A DNA stretch of 64,000 bases from Clostridiales bacterium (GCA_015055615.1 SVHT01000002.1:62001-126000); one strand, 5' to 3'; shown: positions 24,431 to 33,111, numbered from the stretch's first letter. Notes: generated by a model not told the origin, from the sequence alone. Numbers and translations are program-made.

Positions 24431-25759
24431 ATGGGTATAAAAGTATGTAAATTCGGTGGAACGTCGATGGCGAGCGGGAACGTGATTTTGTCCGCGGCAA
24501 AAATTGTTGAAAGCGACAGCGAACGCCGTTACGTGGTGGTTTCTGCGCCTGGAAAACGTTTTGGCGGCGATATCAAAGTGACCGATTTGCTGTATCAATG
24601 CTCGGATGAAATAGAGGCGGGGGATATTGCGGCGTTTAAAGAAACGTTTGGCAAAATCCGCGTACGCTTTACGAATATTGAAAAGGAAATCGGCAAAGAA
24701 CTGCATATCGAAGACGGCTTGAACGAGGCTGAAAACGAGATTTTAAACGGCGCGGGTCGTGATTATTGCGCTTCCCGTGGTGAATTTTTGGCGGCGAAGA
24801 TTATGGCGGCGGTGTTGGGCGTTCCATTTGTGGACGCAACGGAATTCGTTCGTTTTGACGAGAACGGTGCGCTCGACCAAGAAAAGACCTTTGCTTTGGG
24901 CGCGGAAGTTTTAAAACAGTATCCGCGCGCGGTTATTCCCGGGTTTTACGGCTTGGGTGCGAACGGCAAGGTGAAAACCTTCTCGCGCGGTGGCGGCGAT
25001 ATTTCTGGCTCTATCGTGGCGCGTTCGGTGTATGCCAACTTGTACGAAAATTGGACGGACGTCAGCGGTTTCTACGTATGCGATCCCCGCATTGTAGACT
25101 CGCCGAAATGTATTCCCGAGCTCACCTATCAAGAACTTCGCGAACTTTCGTATATGGGCGCGAACGTACTGCACAGCGAATCGATTTTCCCTGTACGTAG
25201 CGCGGGGATTCCCATTCGTATTTGCAACACCTTCCGTCCGGAGGACGCGGGTACGTATATCGTAAAAAACTCGACGCGTGATATTCGTGATTACGTAGTT
25301 ACGGGTATTGCGGGGAAAAAGGATTTTACCTCTATTACGCTTGAAAAATCGCTGATGAACGCGGAAGTCGGGTTTGTTGGAAAGGTACTTTCGGTAATCG
25401 GTAAGCGTGGTATTTCTTTCGAGCATTTGCCCTCTGGTATCGATACCTTATCCCTCGTTATCGACAACGAGTATTTAAAGGGCGGTGTCTTGCAGGAAAT
25501 TATCGATGAAATGGTGGCGACGGTTAATCCCGACAAAGTATACACGCATGAAAATATTGCCCTGATTGCAACCGTTGGGCACGGTATGGCGAAGAACGTA
25601 GGTACGTCCGCGCGTCTGTTTAAAGCGCTTAGCGAGGCGGGTATTAACGTCAATATGATAGACCAAGGTTCTAGCGAGCTGAACATTATCGTTGGCGTAG
25701 AGAGTAAAGACTACGTAGATTGCTTAAAGGCGATTTACAACGAATTTTTTAACGCATAA
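24431..25759 (+). CDS. Aspartate kinase
   Basis: Phosphorylates aspartate at the head of the lysine/threonine/methionine pathway. The 442-residue protein has K-F-G-G-T-S-M-A at the N-terminus, S-R-G-G-G-D-I-S-G-S in the kinase domain, G-V-Y-V-C-D-P-R-like F-Y-V-C-D-P-R-I-V and tandem C-terminal ACT domains (from about residue 300). It is closest to the single-polypeptide monofunctional form (as in ThrA-type/LysC-III kinases). ATG 24431 is preferred to ATG 24416 because AAGGAG lies between them. Confidence 0.93.
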   Translation: MGIKVCKFGGTSMASGNVILSAAKIVESDSERRYVVVSAPGKRFGGDIKVTDLLYQCSDEIEAGDIAAFKETFGKIRVRFTNIEKEIGKELHIEDGLNEAENEILNGAGRDYCASRGEFLAAKIMAAVLGVPFVDATEFVRFDENGALDQEKTFALGAEVLKQYPRAVIPGFYGLGANGKVKTFSRGGGDISGSIVARSVYANLYENWTDVSGFYVCDPRIVDSPKCIPELTYQELRELSYMGANVLHSESIFPVRSAGIPIRICNTFRPEDAGTYIVKNSTRDIRDYVVTGIAGKKDFTSITLEKSLMNAEVGFVGKVLSVIGKRGISFEHLPSGIDTLSLVIDNEYLKGGVLQEIIDEMVATVNPDKVYTHENIALIATVGHGMAKNVGTSARLFKALSEAGINVNMIDQGSSELNIIVGVESKDYVDCLKAIYNEFFNA

Positions 25760-25784
25760 GAGGTAGCATATAAGAGGTAGCATA
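25757..25784 (+). repeat. 14-bp tandem duplication carrying the Shine-Dalgarno
   Basis: TAAGAGGTAGCATA occurs twice head-to-tail (25757-25770, 25771-25784). The first copy includes the aspartate kinase stop, the second places AGAGGT before the ATG of the esterase. Confidence 0.85.
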
Positions 25785-26620
25785 TGAAGACGATTGCGGT
25801 TGATTTGAAAGACGTATATCCTTTTTTACAAGGTGGCAAGCTGGAAGGGTTTGTAACCGATTATCCGTATGACGGCGAAGCGCCTTCCGATTGGGCTAGA
25901 CCCGCGGTATTGGTAATCCCCGGCGGTGGGTACAGTATGGCGAGCCGCCGCGAGGGGTGGCCGGTTGCCAACGCCTTTATTGGATATGGCTTTCAAGGGT
26001 TTGTGCTCTGGTATCAAAATCTTCCCGAGGGGGCGCGTTATCCCGAACAGCTCTTGGAAATTTCGTCCGCGGTCGATTATATCAAAAAGAACGCGAAGGA
26101 TTTGGGGGTAAACCCCAACGAGGTGTTCGTTGTCGGTTTCTCTGCGGGCGGGCATTTGACGGGGAACTTGGCGATTGAACATCAAAACGTTTCGCAAAAG
26201 GCGGGTGTTGTACTCGATTGTAAGCCGACGGCAGTAGGGCTTTGCTATCCCGTTATTTCCAATACACATGGACATTTTGGCTCGTATATTAATTTGTTGG
26301 ACGGGTATGCTGAGGAAGAAAAAGCAGAGCTTTTAAAGACGCTTAACCTCAATGAGGCGGTTTCCGAGCACACGCCACCTGCGTTTATCTGGGCGACAGC
26401 CGACGACGGGGTCGTTCCTGCGGATAACGCAATCCGTTTTGCGCAAGCGATGTCCGACCAGGGGCTTGAATATGAATTACATATTTATCCGCATGGAAGG
26501 CACGGTTTGGCGACGGGGCGCTTGGATATCAATCCCGAAGGACCTGAGCTGAAAAAGGTGATACGTTGGGTGGAAGATTGCGCAGAATTCTTCCGTATGT
26601 ACTGTGTGGAAAAATTTTAA
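25784..26620 (+). CDS. Alpha/beta hydrolase, acetyl-esterase/xylan-esterase-like
   Basis: A 278-residue cytoplasmic hydrolase with no signal peptide. The oxyanion motif is V-I-P-G-G-G-Y, the nucleophile lies in G-F-S-A-G-G-H (about residue 120) and the catalytic triad is completed by A-D-D-G-V-V and H-G-L-A. This is the BD-FAE/axe-like family found in plant-polysaccharide degraders and gut Clostridia, removing acetyl groups from imported oligosaccharides. Exact substrate unknown. Followed by a strong terminator. Confidence 0.88.
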   Translation: MKTIAVDLKDVYPFLQGGKLEGFVTDYPYDGEAPSDWARPAVLVIPGGGYSMASRREGWPVANAFIGYGFQGFVLWYQNLPEGARYPEQLLEISSAVDYIKKNAKDLGVNPNEVFVVGFSAGGHLTGNLAIEHQNVSQKAGVVLDCKPTAVGLCYPVISNTHGHFGSYINLLDGYAEEEKAELLKTLNLNEAVSEHTPPAFIWATADDGVVPADNAIRFAQAMSDQGLEYELHIYPHGRHGLATGRLDINPEGPELKKVIRWVEDCAEFFRMYCVEKF

Positions 26621-26635
26621 AACAAGCATAAAAAG

Positions 26636-26666
26636 AAGAGAGGCGAAAACCTCTCTTTTTTCTTTT
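26636..26666. terminator. Bidirectional terminator between esterase and deacetylase genes
   Basis: An 8-bp stem (26636-26643 with 26650-26657, AAGAGAGG/CCTCTCTT) and loop CGAAAA is followed by a T-rich tail; the converse strand has a run of A before it. It serves two convergent genes. Confidence 0.85.
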
Positions 26667-26687
26667 CATCGTGATACGTATCGTGGG

Positions 26688-27569
26688 TTATGCCTTGCGG
26701 ATACGGATATATTCCTTGCCCTTATACAGTTTGCGCCCGTGCATTTTGCACATTTGCGACACGTTGACGACTTGATATCCCGCCTTTTTTAAATCTGGCA
26801 AAAGTCGTTTTACCGCTTGCACCGTTTCTTTATAACCGTCGTGCATAAGAACGATTGCGCCCGAAAATTTATTTTGCATCACGCTTTCATAAATGGCATT
26901 TTCGCCTAAGCCCGTCCAATCAAGGGTATCGATTGTCCAACTGATAACGGGAACTTGCACGGCGTTTTTTTGCTCGTCTGTGATTTTTCCGTACGGCGGA
27001 CGGAAAAGATGTCGGTTTTTCCCGTCGAAAGGGGATAAAACATTGTCGACGCGGTCGATTTCGTCAATGCCCGCAGTAAGAGAAAGGGTCGTGAAATCGG
27101 GATGCGAGTAGGAGTGGTTTCCAAGCTCGAAACCAAGCGCAAGGGCCGTGGTAAGTAGAGTGGGGGTTTGGTTGTCAAAGAGATATCCGTTCAAAAACAA
27201 AGTCGCGGAGGCAATACAATCGGGATTGCTCTCGTTATACGACGCATACACCGCCATAAGGTTTTCCAAGCAACGCGCGGGCGCGTCGTCGAAGGTAAAG
27301 GAAATCAATTTTCGCGCGGGGTCAATTCGGGAAATATCCACGTCGGAAACGTCCCAAATGCTGGGATTGGCAGGCTCGTTTGGCGTATCGGCGCTGTCAA
27401 AAGCGGATAGCTCTTCATCGGGAAAAATGGGCAAAGGCATGGGGACGTGTTGCGATGAAAGGCTGTTTTCGGGAGATATTCCCTCTGTTAAGGTGGTGTG
27501 ATGGCAGGCGGAAAACCCTAAAAGTGCAAAGAAAATAGAAAGAGCATAACAAAGAGAACGTTTTTGCAT
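26688..27569 (-). CDS. Polysaccharide deacetylase, probable lipoprotein
   Basis: NodB-homology carbohydrate esterase 4 family; de-N-acetylates peptidoglycan or another glycan. The 293-residue protein starts at ATG 27569 with a signal peptide and a lipobox-like G-F-S-A-C (Cys22), so it is likely anchored on the outer face of the membrane. Motifs: S-F-T-F-D-D-A-P (MT1), N-H-S-Y-S-H (MT2), F-R-P-P-Y-G (MT3), W-T-I-D-T-L-D-W (MT4) and V-L-M-H-D (MT5). The metal and catalytic residues are all kept. The Shine-Dalgarno is weak. Confidence 0.9.
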   Translation of the reverse strand: MQKRSLCYALSIFFALLGFSACHHTTLTEGISPENSLSSQHVPMPLPIFPDEELSAFDSADTPNEPANPSIWDVSDVDISRIDPARKLISFTFDDAPARCLENLMAVYASYNESNPDCIASATLFLNGYLFDNQTPTLLTTALALGFELGNHSYSHPDFTTLSLTAGIDEIDRVDNVLSPFDGKNRHLFRPPYGKITDEQKNAVQVPVISWTIDTLDWTGLGENAIYESVMQNKFSGAIVLMHDGYKETVQAVKRLLPDLKKAGYQVVNVSQMCKMHGRKLYKGKEYIRIRKA

Positions 27570-27652
27570 AGTAACAGTATGGGGAAAAGGTCTGGTTTTA
27601 TGTCGTATTTGTTGCGGAAAAGGGGAAAAGGCAATAAAAAAAGGGAAAAGTA

Positions 27653-27681
27653 TTGACAAAAGACGGCGGACGTGATATACT
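27653..27681 (+). promoter_or_regulatory. SigA-type promoter for the NahK-like gene
   Basis: TTGACA (27653-27658), 17-bp spacer, TATACT (27676-27681). It implies a leader of about 140 bases before the start at 27827; I see no recognised riboswitch in it. Confidence 0.85.
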
Positions 27682-27826
27682 TATAAAGATAAGTAGGAGA
27701 AAAAAGGCGTGTTTTTTTGCTTTGGTAAGTGGCAAAAAGGAAGGAAACGCGCATACCAATGGATATACCTTTTGCGGACTGAAAGAAAAAATCGGAAGGG
27801 TAAAATCAGAAAAGGAAAGTGGTTTG

Positions 27827-28933
27827 ATGGAAGAAAAGCAGATACAATCGATTTGTCAGACGTTCTGTATTCAGGGGGAATATCGTCGCTACGAAATCGT
27901 CAACAGCGGACATATCAACACGACGTATCGGGTATATTTTTTCCGCAACGGAGCAATCAAGGATTATATTTTGCAAAAGGTGAATACCTACGTGTTCACC
28001 GACCCGATTGCCGTTATGGAAAACATTTCGTCGGTAACGGAGTTCGTCCGCGCGAAGATAAAACAAAAGCAAACGACGGCGAAACGCAACGTATTGCATT
28101 ATTGCAAGACGGCGGACGGGGATTATTATACGCATACGGAAGACGGCGGATTTTGGCGGTGCTGTCGCTATATTGACGATTCTGTGTGCTTTGAAAATAC
28201 GGACGATTTGAAGGTGATTGAAGAATCGGGGATTGCGTTTGGGGAATTCCAGCTCTATCTTTCCGATTATCCCGTAAAAGATTTGCATATCGTAATCCCG
28301 CATTTCCATAACACGATTTGGCGTTATGAAAACTTCCGCAAGGCAATCGACGAGAACTTGGCGGACAGAGTAAAGGAAACGGAGCAGGACGTGGCGGGGT
28401 ATTTGTTGCTCGAAGAGATAGCGACGACGCCGTATCGGCAGCAAAAGGCGGGGATTTTGCCCCTGCGCGTAACGCATAACGACACGAAAACGAGCAACGT
28501 TTTGTTCGACGCAAAAACGCGGGAGCATTTGTCGGTAATCGATTTGGATACGGTAATGCCTGGGCTGGTAGCGTTTGATTTTGGCGACGCAATTCGCGTG
28601 GCGGCGTCCACGTGTGCCGAGGACGAGCGGGATTTGCGCAAGGTTGCGCTCGATATTGAAAAATACGAAGCCTTTACCCGCGGGTTCGTTTCGTCGGTTA
28701 AGGGCGGAATTACCGAGGCGGAAAAGGATTCCTTGGCGCTTGGCGCGATAGCCATGACGGTGGAGTGTGGCGTGCGGTTTTTAACGGACTATTTGAACGG
28801 GGATAAGTATTTTAAGATACATTATCCCGACCAAAACTTGGTGCGCGCGCGTTGCCATTTGGTATTGGCGCGGGATATGATTGCGCATTTGGACGAGATG
28901 AAACAAATCGTAGATAAATATTACGGCGAATAA
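27827..28933 (+). CDS. Phosphotransferase of the APH family, N-acetylhexosamine 1-kinase-like
   Basis: A 368-residue kinase with the Brenner motif H-N-D-T-K-T-S-N (catalytic Asp, Asn) and V-I-D-L-D-T-V-M-P-G with F-D-F-G-D-A-I-R, the pattern of NahK-type sugar 1-kinases that start the lacto-N-biose/GalNAc salvage pathway. ATG 27827 follows AAAGGAAAGT; an upstream in-frame ATG would put it inside the promoter region. No other sugar-salvage genes are adjacent, so the substrate (GlcNAc, GalNAc or other) is inferred only from motif similarity. Confidence 0.8.
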   Translation: MEEKQIQSICQTFCIQGEYRRYEIVNSGHINTTYRVYFFRNGAIKDYILQKVNTYVFTDPIAVMENISSVTEFVRAKIKQKQTTAKRNVLHYCKTADGDYYTHTEDGGFWRCCRYIDDSVCFENTDDLKVIEESGIAFGEFQLYLSDYPVKDLHIVIPHFHNTIWRYENFRKAIDENLADRVKETEQDVAGYLLLEEIATTPYRQQKAGILPLRVTHNDTKTSNVLFDAKTREHLSVIDLDTVMPGLVAFDFGDAIRVAASTCAEDERDLRKVALDIEKYEAFTRGFVSSVKGGITEAEKDSLALGAIAMTVECGVRFLTDYLNGDKYFKIHYPDQNLVRARCHLVLARDMIAHLDEMKQIVDKYYGE

Positions 28934-28935
28934 AA

Positions 28936-28970
28936 AAGTCGGCAGAGTGGTTCTGCCGACTTAATTTTTT
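28936..28970. terminator. Bidirectional terminator
   Basis: A 10-bp stem (28936-28945 with 28953-28962, AAGTCGGCAG/CTGCCGACTT) with T-runs on both strands. It ends the NahK-like gene (+) and the 29-residue peptide gene (-), whose stop codon lies at its edge. Confidence 0.9.
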
Positions 28971-29050
28971 CCGTTTTTAAAGAGCGCTATGATAAGGGCT
29001 CCAAAATTCCCGCCCAAGAAAAATCCCAACGCCAAGCCCGACCAAAACAT
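28961..29050 (-). CDS. 29-residue single-helix membrane peptide
   Basis: A short frame starting at ATG 29050, seven bases after GCGGAGG. The sequence is M-F-W-S-G-L-A-L-G-F-F-L-G-G-N-F-G-A-L-I, then a hydrophobic stretch and a basic tail K-N-G-K-N: a single Gly-rich helix like the short DUF3789-type peptides. A TATACT -10 lies about 30 bases upstream on the minus strand with a poor -35. It ends at a bidirectional terminator. Coding is supported by the strong ribosome-binding site and hydrophobic composition; function unknown. Confidence 0.65.
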   Translation of the reverse strand: MFWSGLALGFFLGGNFGALIIALFKNGKN

Positions 29051-29190
29051 ACGATATCCTCCGCTTTTTCTGTGAAAAAGTATAGCCCAAAAACGCTTTG
29101 TATATACAGTATATTACGGTGAGAAAAAAATTGTAACCTTTTCCGCGCGTGACGGATATACTAAAAAGAGAACGTTTTTAGGGGTGGGTT

Positions 29191-29856
29191 ATGCGGATTT
29201 GTTTTGTAGGGCAAGGGAGCGCGGTGGAATATTGGCAAAAAACGAGGGAGAAAAAAGAGAAAAAGAGCGCGGTAACGGTGTTTTCGTTCAATGGCGACGA
29301 GGTGTGTTACGAGCGCGAATTAAAGGGTGAAACCCATTTTTTTGAAGGTGTGGCGCAACTATCCAAAAGGGACAAAAATTTGGTCGTTTGCGGGATTATT
29401 ACCAGTACGCACGGGCATCGGCGAAAGTCCGCAATCGTGGCGGAGGATGGGCGGATTTTGGGGGTTTCCGATGCCTTACACGTCATGGACGGCGACGCGC
29501 ACAGCGGTGCGTTTTTGCAGGTGTATGAAACGAAAATAGGGCGTGTGGGCGTGGCGGTTGCGGAAGATATATACGATTTTGAAACGTTAAAAACGCTGTC
29601 TGTTTGCGGCTGTGATTTTATAATATGTCCGTTTGGGAAGGTAGAGAATAGTATTTGCCCCGTCTTGTTGCGCGCGTATGCCTTTTTGTGCGGTGTGCCA
29701 ATTCTTTTTTGTGGCGAGGGATACGCCGTGATTGCGGACGTGGACGCTACGATTGCCTTTGCCTCGCCACATAGCCCGATACAGGTGGAGTTTAAAGTAA
29801 AAAAGGAGTTTCACCTTTTTGAAACCCGTCGTAAAATATACCTAAAATCAAAATAA
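29191..29856 (+). CDS. Nitrilase-fold protein without catalytic Cys and Lys (pseudoenzyme candidate)
   Basis: A 221-residue protein that matches the carbon-nitrogen hydrolase layout. G-R-I-L-G-V-S-D-A-L-H aligns with the catalytic-Lys segment G-x-I-L-G-x-Y-R-K-x-H, with Lys replaced by Ala95. G-R-V-G-V-A-V-A-E-D-I aligns with the G-x-x-I-C-Y-D-I nucleophile segment, with Cys replaced by Ala124. Length is below the usual 260-300. Both losses point to a noncatalytic binding or regulatory role, or a decaying gene; the intact frame argues against simple decay. Start follows a GGGGTGGGTT. Confidence 0.65.
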   Translation: MRICFVGQGSAVEYWQKTREKKEKKSAVTVFSFNGDEVCYERELKGETHFFEGVAQLSKRDKNLVVCGIITSTHGHRRKSAIVAEDGRILGVSDALHVMDGDAHSGAFLQVYETKIGRVGVAVAEDIYDFETLKTLSVCGCDFIICPFGKVENSICPVLLRAYAFLCGVPILFCGEGYAVIADVDATIAFASPHSPIQVEFKVKKEFHLFETRRKIYLKSK

Positions 29857-29880
29857 AACGCGCCCTTTTTGGGCGCGTTT
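29856..29880. terminator. Bidirectional terminator between the nitrilase-fold gene and smpB
   Basis: A 10-bp stem (29856-29865 with 29871-29880, AAACGCGCCC/GGGCGCGTTT), loop TTTTT. The minus-strand side ends in TTTTATTTTG, so it mainly serves smpB. Confidence 0.85.
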
Positions 29881-29917
29881 GGCTATTGATATCATACAAT
29901 ATATCGTCAAGCATCCG

Positions 29918-30370
29918 TTAAAAACCTGCGTTTTTGATTTCACGGTCTACCGAGCGTTTGATGTCCCTCTGCGCAATCGTTTCCTTTTTATCAAAGGTGT
30001 GTTTACCGCGACAAAGGGCAACCTCTACTTTTACGAGAGAGTCCTTAAAATACAGTTTCAACGGCACGAGGGTATAGCCTTGACGGTTAATTTTTCCCGC
30101 GATTTTTGCAATTTCGCTTTTATGCAACAACAACTTTCTGTCTCGACGGGTATCTTTCGTGCTGAAAGAATCGGATTTTTCATACAGCGCAACGTGCATA
30201 TTTTTAACGCTGACGGTGTTACCGCGAAGAAAACAGAAACTGTCGTTCATATTCACGTTTCCCGCGCGTATGGACTTAATTTCATTGCCTTCCAGTACGA
30301 TGCCCGCTTCGTATTTTTCTTCGATAAAATATTCGAAAGAGGCGCTTTTATTCGTCGCTATTATCTTCAT
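29918..30370 (-). CDS. smpB: SsrA-binding protein SmpB
   Basis: Delivers tmRNA to stalled ribosomes. The 150-residue protein has I-A-T-N-K-S-A-S-F-E-Y, E-A-G-I-V-L-E-G-N-E-I-K-S-I-R, the L-L-L-H-K-S-E-I segment and a C-terminal K-R-S-V-D-R-E-I-K basic tail. ATG 30370 follows GGAGAAGAAAC and lies inside the 3' end of rnr (23-base overlap), so the two are coupled. tmRNA (ssrA), often next in Bacillota, is not visible here. Confidence 0.95.
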   Translation of the reverse strand: MKIIATNKSASFEYFIEEKYEAGIVLEGNEIKSIRAGNVNMNDSFCFLRGNTVSVKNMHVALYEKSDSFSTKDTRRDRKLLLHKSEIAKIAGKINRQGYTLVPLKLYFKDSLVKVEVALCRGKHTFDKKETIAQRDIKRSVDREIKNAGF

Positions 30371-32507
30371 GTTTCTTCTCCGTAGTTTCGTTCGTTGCGT
30401 ACATGGGTGGGGTGTTTTTGCCAAGCAAACGGAATTCCGTTCTGCGACGGCTAAAATCGACGTCGACTGCTTTTACGCGTATGCTTTCGCCGATTGTGTA
30501 GCTTTCCGTTCGCCCGATAAGGCATAAACGGTCGGGGTTAAACGTATATTCGCCGAATAAACTTTCAATGGGGATTAACCCCTCAATGCCATTGGAAAGC
30601 TCTGCAAATAAACCGAAAGAGGTCACGCCCGAGATAACGGCGTCAAATACTTCGCCGAGGCGTTCGCTCATATACATCGTCATATATAAATCGTCCACGT
30701 CCCGTTCGGCGTCGGTGGCTCTGCGTTCCCGCTCGGACGATTGTTTTGCGGCGCGCGCTACGAAATCTGCGTACGTTTCGCACGCCTCGCCGTAACCGCC
30801 GTTTATTACCTGCTTGATGATGCGGTGAATACAAAGGTCGGGATAACGGCGAATCGGGGAAGTGAAATGGCAGTAGCAACTGCTCGCCAAGCCAAAATGC
30901 CCCAAATTTTCCGCGTCGTATCTCGCTTTTTGCATAGAGCGGAGCATTACGCGATTGAGCACCGTATAAACGGGTAAGCCCTCCGCGGATTTTAATACGT
31001 TTTGATAATCGTAGGGCTTTACTTCGTCTGCGTTAAAGCGTGCCGTCAAACCCAAAGTTTGCGCAAAGGTGCGGAAAGCCACCGCTTTTTCTTCGCTCGG
31101 TTTTTCGTGGACGCGGTAGACAAAGGGGGCTTCGATGCCGTGCATATATTCCGCAACGGTTTCGTTGGCAAGCACCATAAACGCCTCGATGATTTGATAG
31201 GAAAATGCGCGTTCGTATTCGGGAATCACGATTTCGTTGCGCTCGTCCAAGATAATTTTTGCCTCTTTTACGTCCAAGGAAACGTTGCCTTTTTTGTTGC
31301 GCATAGCTTGCAAAATTTCGGTCAGTTCTTTAAAGAGGTATACCATGTCCGTGGCGAGCGCATATTTTTTTGTCGTTGTCTTGTCGCCGTCCAATATTTT
31401 TGTGACGTCCGTATAGGTCATGCGGTAGGTGGAGCGGATAACCCCCTCTACAATTTCGCTGCTCTTGACAACGCCCTTTTTGTCAATGCGCATAAGGCAA
31501 GACAAGGTTAGACGGTCTTCGCCTTCGTTCAGCGAACAAATGCCGTTGGACAAAGCGCGGGGGAGCATAGGCAAAACGCGGTCGGGGAAATAAACGCTCG
31601 TGCCACGGTCAAACGCCTCTTCGTCTAAGGGCGAACGATAGGCCACGTAATGGGTTACGTCTGCGATATGCACGCCCAAAAGATATTCGTCGCCGACTTT
31701 TTCCAAGGATACGGCGTCGTCGATATCGCGCGTGTCCTCGCCGTCTATCGTGACGATAATTTGGTCGCGGAAATCCCGACGATTTGCAATGTCTTCCGCT
31801 GTAATTGCGCGTGAGGCTTGCTTTTTAGCCTCCTTTTCCGCGCGGAGTGGGAATTCTTCGCGCAGGTCGTAAGAGCGGATAATAGAGAGTTCTTCCGCAA
31901 AAAAATCGTCTTCGTCGCCAAGGACCTCTATAATTTCTCCGCCAGGGGCTTTGCCGTAGGGGTACGAGGTGATTTTTGCCACCGCCTTCACGCCGTTTTT
32001 GATTTGAAAACAATCGGAAAGGGGGATATAAATTTCGGTTGAGAATTTCTTTTCGTCGGGGAGCAAATAACCTGCCCGTCTATCGCGGCGGAAAGTGCCG
32101 ACGATTTTATCGTAACCGCGCGCGAGGATTTTGACGACGTTGCCCTCGTCCTCGCTCCCGAAAACCCGTTCGATAAGAACCGTATCCCCATGCAGAGCGC
32201 CGTGCAGACTCTTGTGGGGGATAAAGAAATCGTTTTCGTGGCGTTCCTTGTCCTCGGGGACGAGGAAGGCAAACCCTCGTTCGTTCCCCGAAAGTACGCC
32301 TTTAATCAAGCCTAATTGTTCAATAGTTCCGTACCGTCCCCCGCGGTTTTGAAAAATCTTTCCCGCAGAGCAGAGTTTTTCAAGCACGTCTACAAGCCGC
32401 CCCTTTTCACGATAGGGCAGCTGTAAAATTTTACAAATTTCAGACTCTGTTTTGTTGGCAAGCGTGCCGTCTTGAAACAGAGCGTATATTCTATCTTGTG
32501 CGTTCAA
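30348..32507 (-). CDS. rnr: Ribonuclease R
   Basis: 3'-5' exoribonuclease that works on structured RNA and with tmRNA. The 719-residue protein has an N-terminal winged helix, two cold-shock/OB domains, the RNB catalytic domain with D-T-R-D-I-D-D-A-V (catalytic aspartates) and a C-terminal S1 domain (V-T-S-F-G-L-F-A-E-L). TTG 32507 is chosen because GGGAGG lies just before it; the upstream TTG 32522 would place the Shine-Dalgarno inside the coding frame. Operon: gpmI... secG-rnr-smpB order of Bacillota. Confidence 0.93.
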   Translation of the reverse strand: MNAQDRIYALFQDGTLANKTESEICKILQLPYREKGRLVDVLEKLCSAGKIFQNRGGRYGTIEQLGLIKGVLSGNERGFAFLVPEDKERHENDFFIPHKSLHGALHGDTVLIERVFGSEDEGNVVKILARGYDKIVGTFRRDRRAGYLLPDEKKFSTEIYIPLSDCFQIKNGVKAVAKITSYPYGKAPGGEIIEVLGDEDDFFAEELSIIRSYDLREEFPLRAEKEAKKQASRAITAEDIANRRDFRDQIIVTIDGEDTRDIDDAVSLEKVGDEYLLGVHIADVTHYVAYRSPLDEEAFDRGTSVYFPDRVLPMLPRALSNGICSLNEGEDRLTLSCLMRIDKKGVVKSSEIVEGVIRSTYRMTYTDVTKILDGDKTTTKKYALATDMVYLFKELTEILQAMRNKKGNVSLDVKEAKIILDERNEIVIPEYERAFSYQIIEAFMVLANETVAEYMHGIEAPFVYRVHEKPSEEKAVAFRTFAQTLGLTARFNADEVKPYDYQNVLKSAEGLPVYTVLNRVMLRSMQKARYDAENLGHFGLASSCYCHFTSPIRRYPDLCIHRIIKQVINGGYGEACETYADFVARAAKQSSERERRATDAERDVDDLYMTMYMSERLGEVFDAVISGVTSFGLFAELSNGIEGLIPIESLFGEYTFNPDRLCLIGRTESYTIGESIRVKAVDVDFSRRRTEFRLLGKNTPPMYATNETTEKKHEDNSDE

Positions 32508-32542
32508 AACAATACCTCCCAAGTATGTAAGGGGATAGTGGG

Positions 32543-32576
32543 AAATAAAAACGGCGGCTTAATTACACAGCCGCCG
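32543..32576 (-). terminator. Terminator after secG
   Basis: An 8-bp stem CGGCGGCT/AGCCGCCG (32552-32559 with 32569-32576); on the minus strand it is followed by TTTTTATTT. It sits between secG and rnr, so rnr likely depends on readthrough or its own promoter. Confidence 0.85.
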
Positions 32577-32592
32577 AAGTAAACGTTTTTGA

Positions 32593-32913
32593 TTAAATCT
32601 TGATGATAGCTCTCAAAACGAAAAGCAAAATGGAGCAAAGAGCAAGGAAAGCAAGACAAATCCAAGTCCATTTTTTCATTTTTGCTTCCGTCGATTTACC
32701 CTTGTTCTTACCGAAGAAGGTTTCGCTCGAACCGCCGAGAGCGTCGATACCCGACGAGTTCGCAGGCTGCATCAGTACAAGGATAATCAAAACGATTGCT
32801 GTGAGCGCAATCAAACCGAGTAAAATTCCGGCGCAGATATAATAAGTATTCGCTTTTTGGGTGTCATAGCCACCGTTGCCGGCTGCCATTAACAAATTCA
32901 TGAAAATATTCAT
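32593..32913 (-). CDS. secG: Protein-export translocase subunit SecG
   Basis: Accessory subunit of the SecYEG channel. The 106-residue protein has two membrane helices and the conserved loop V-L-M-Q-P-A-N-S-S-G-I-D-A-L-G-G-S between them, followed by E-T-F-F-G-K-N-K-G-K. The N-terminus has an extra 20 or so residues before the first helix. ATG 32913 follows AAGGATTGAACGGT; a TTG at 32922 is too close to the Shine-Dalgarno. The promoter lies at 32976-33004. Confidence 0.93.
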   Translation of the reverse strand: MNIFMNLLMAAGNGGYDTQKANTYYICAGILLGLIALTAIVLIILVLMQPANSSGIDALGGSSETFFGKNKGKSTEAKMKKWTWICLAFLALCSILLFVLRAIIKI

Positions 32914-32975
32914 ACCGTTCAATCCTTTTTCTTATATGTGACCAAAAACTGCCACTTTCTCAAAATTACTAATTG

Positions 32976-33004
32976 ATTATACCATACTTATACAAATATC
33001 GCAA
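32976..33004 (-). promoter_or_regulatory. SigA-type promoter for secG
   Basis: Read on the minus strand: TTGCGA (33004-32999), 17-bp spacer, TATAAT (32981-32976). Confidence 0.8.
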
Positions 33005-33070
33005 CTGTTTTTTGCGCTCTTTTTGAAAAAATTTTTCTTTTTTAAGAAAAGGAAAGGCGGGTACGGAAAA

Positions 33071-33093
33071 GGGCGGAGCATACGGCTCCGCCC
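33071..33093 (-). terminator. Terminator after gpmI
   Basis: A 9-bp stem GGGCGGAGC/GCTCCGCCC (33071-33079 with 33085-33093), followed on the minus strand by TTTTCC. It ends the pgk-tpiA-gpmI run before secG. Confidence 0.8.
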
Positions 33094-33111
33094 TCAATTT
33101 GCGCAAAAAAA

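Noticed and set aside
29881-29917. tmRNA gene after smpB
   Set aside because: The space between the terminator and smpB is far too short and shows no tRNA-like ends.
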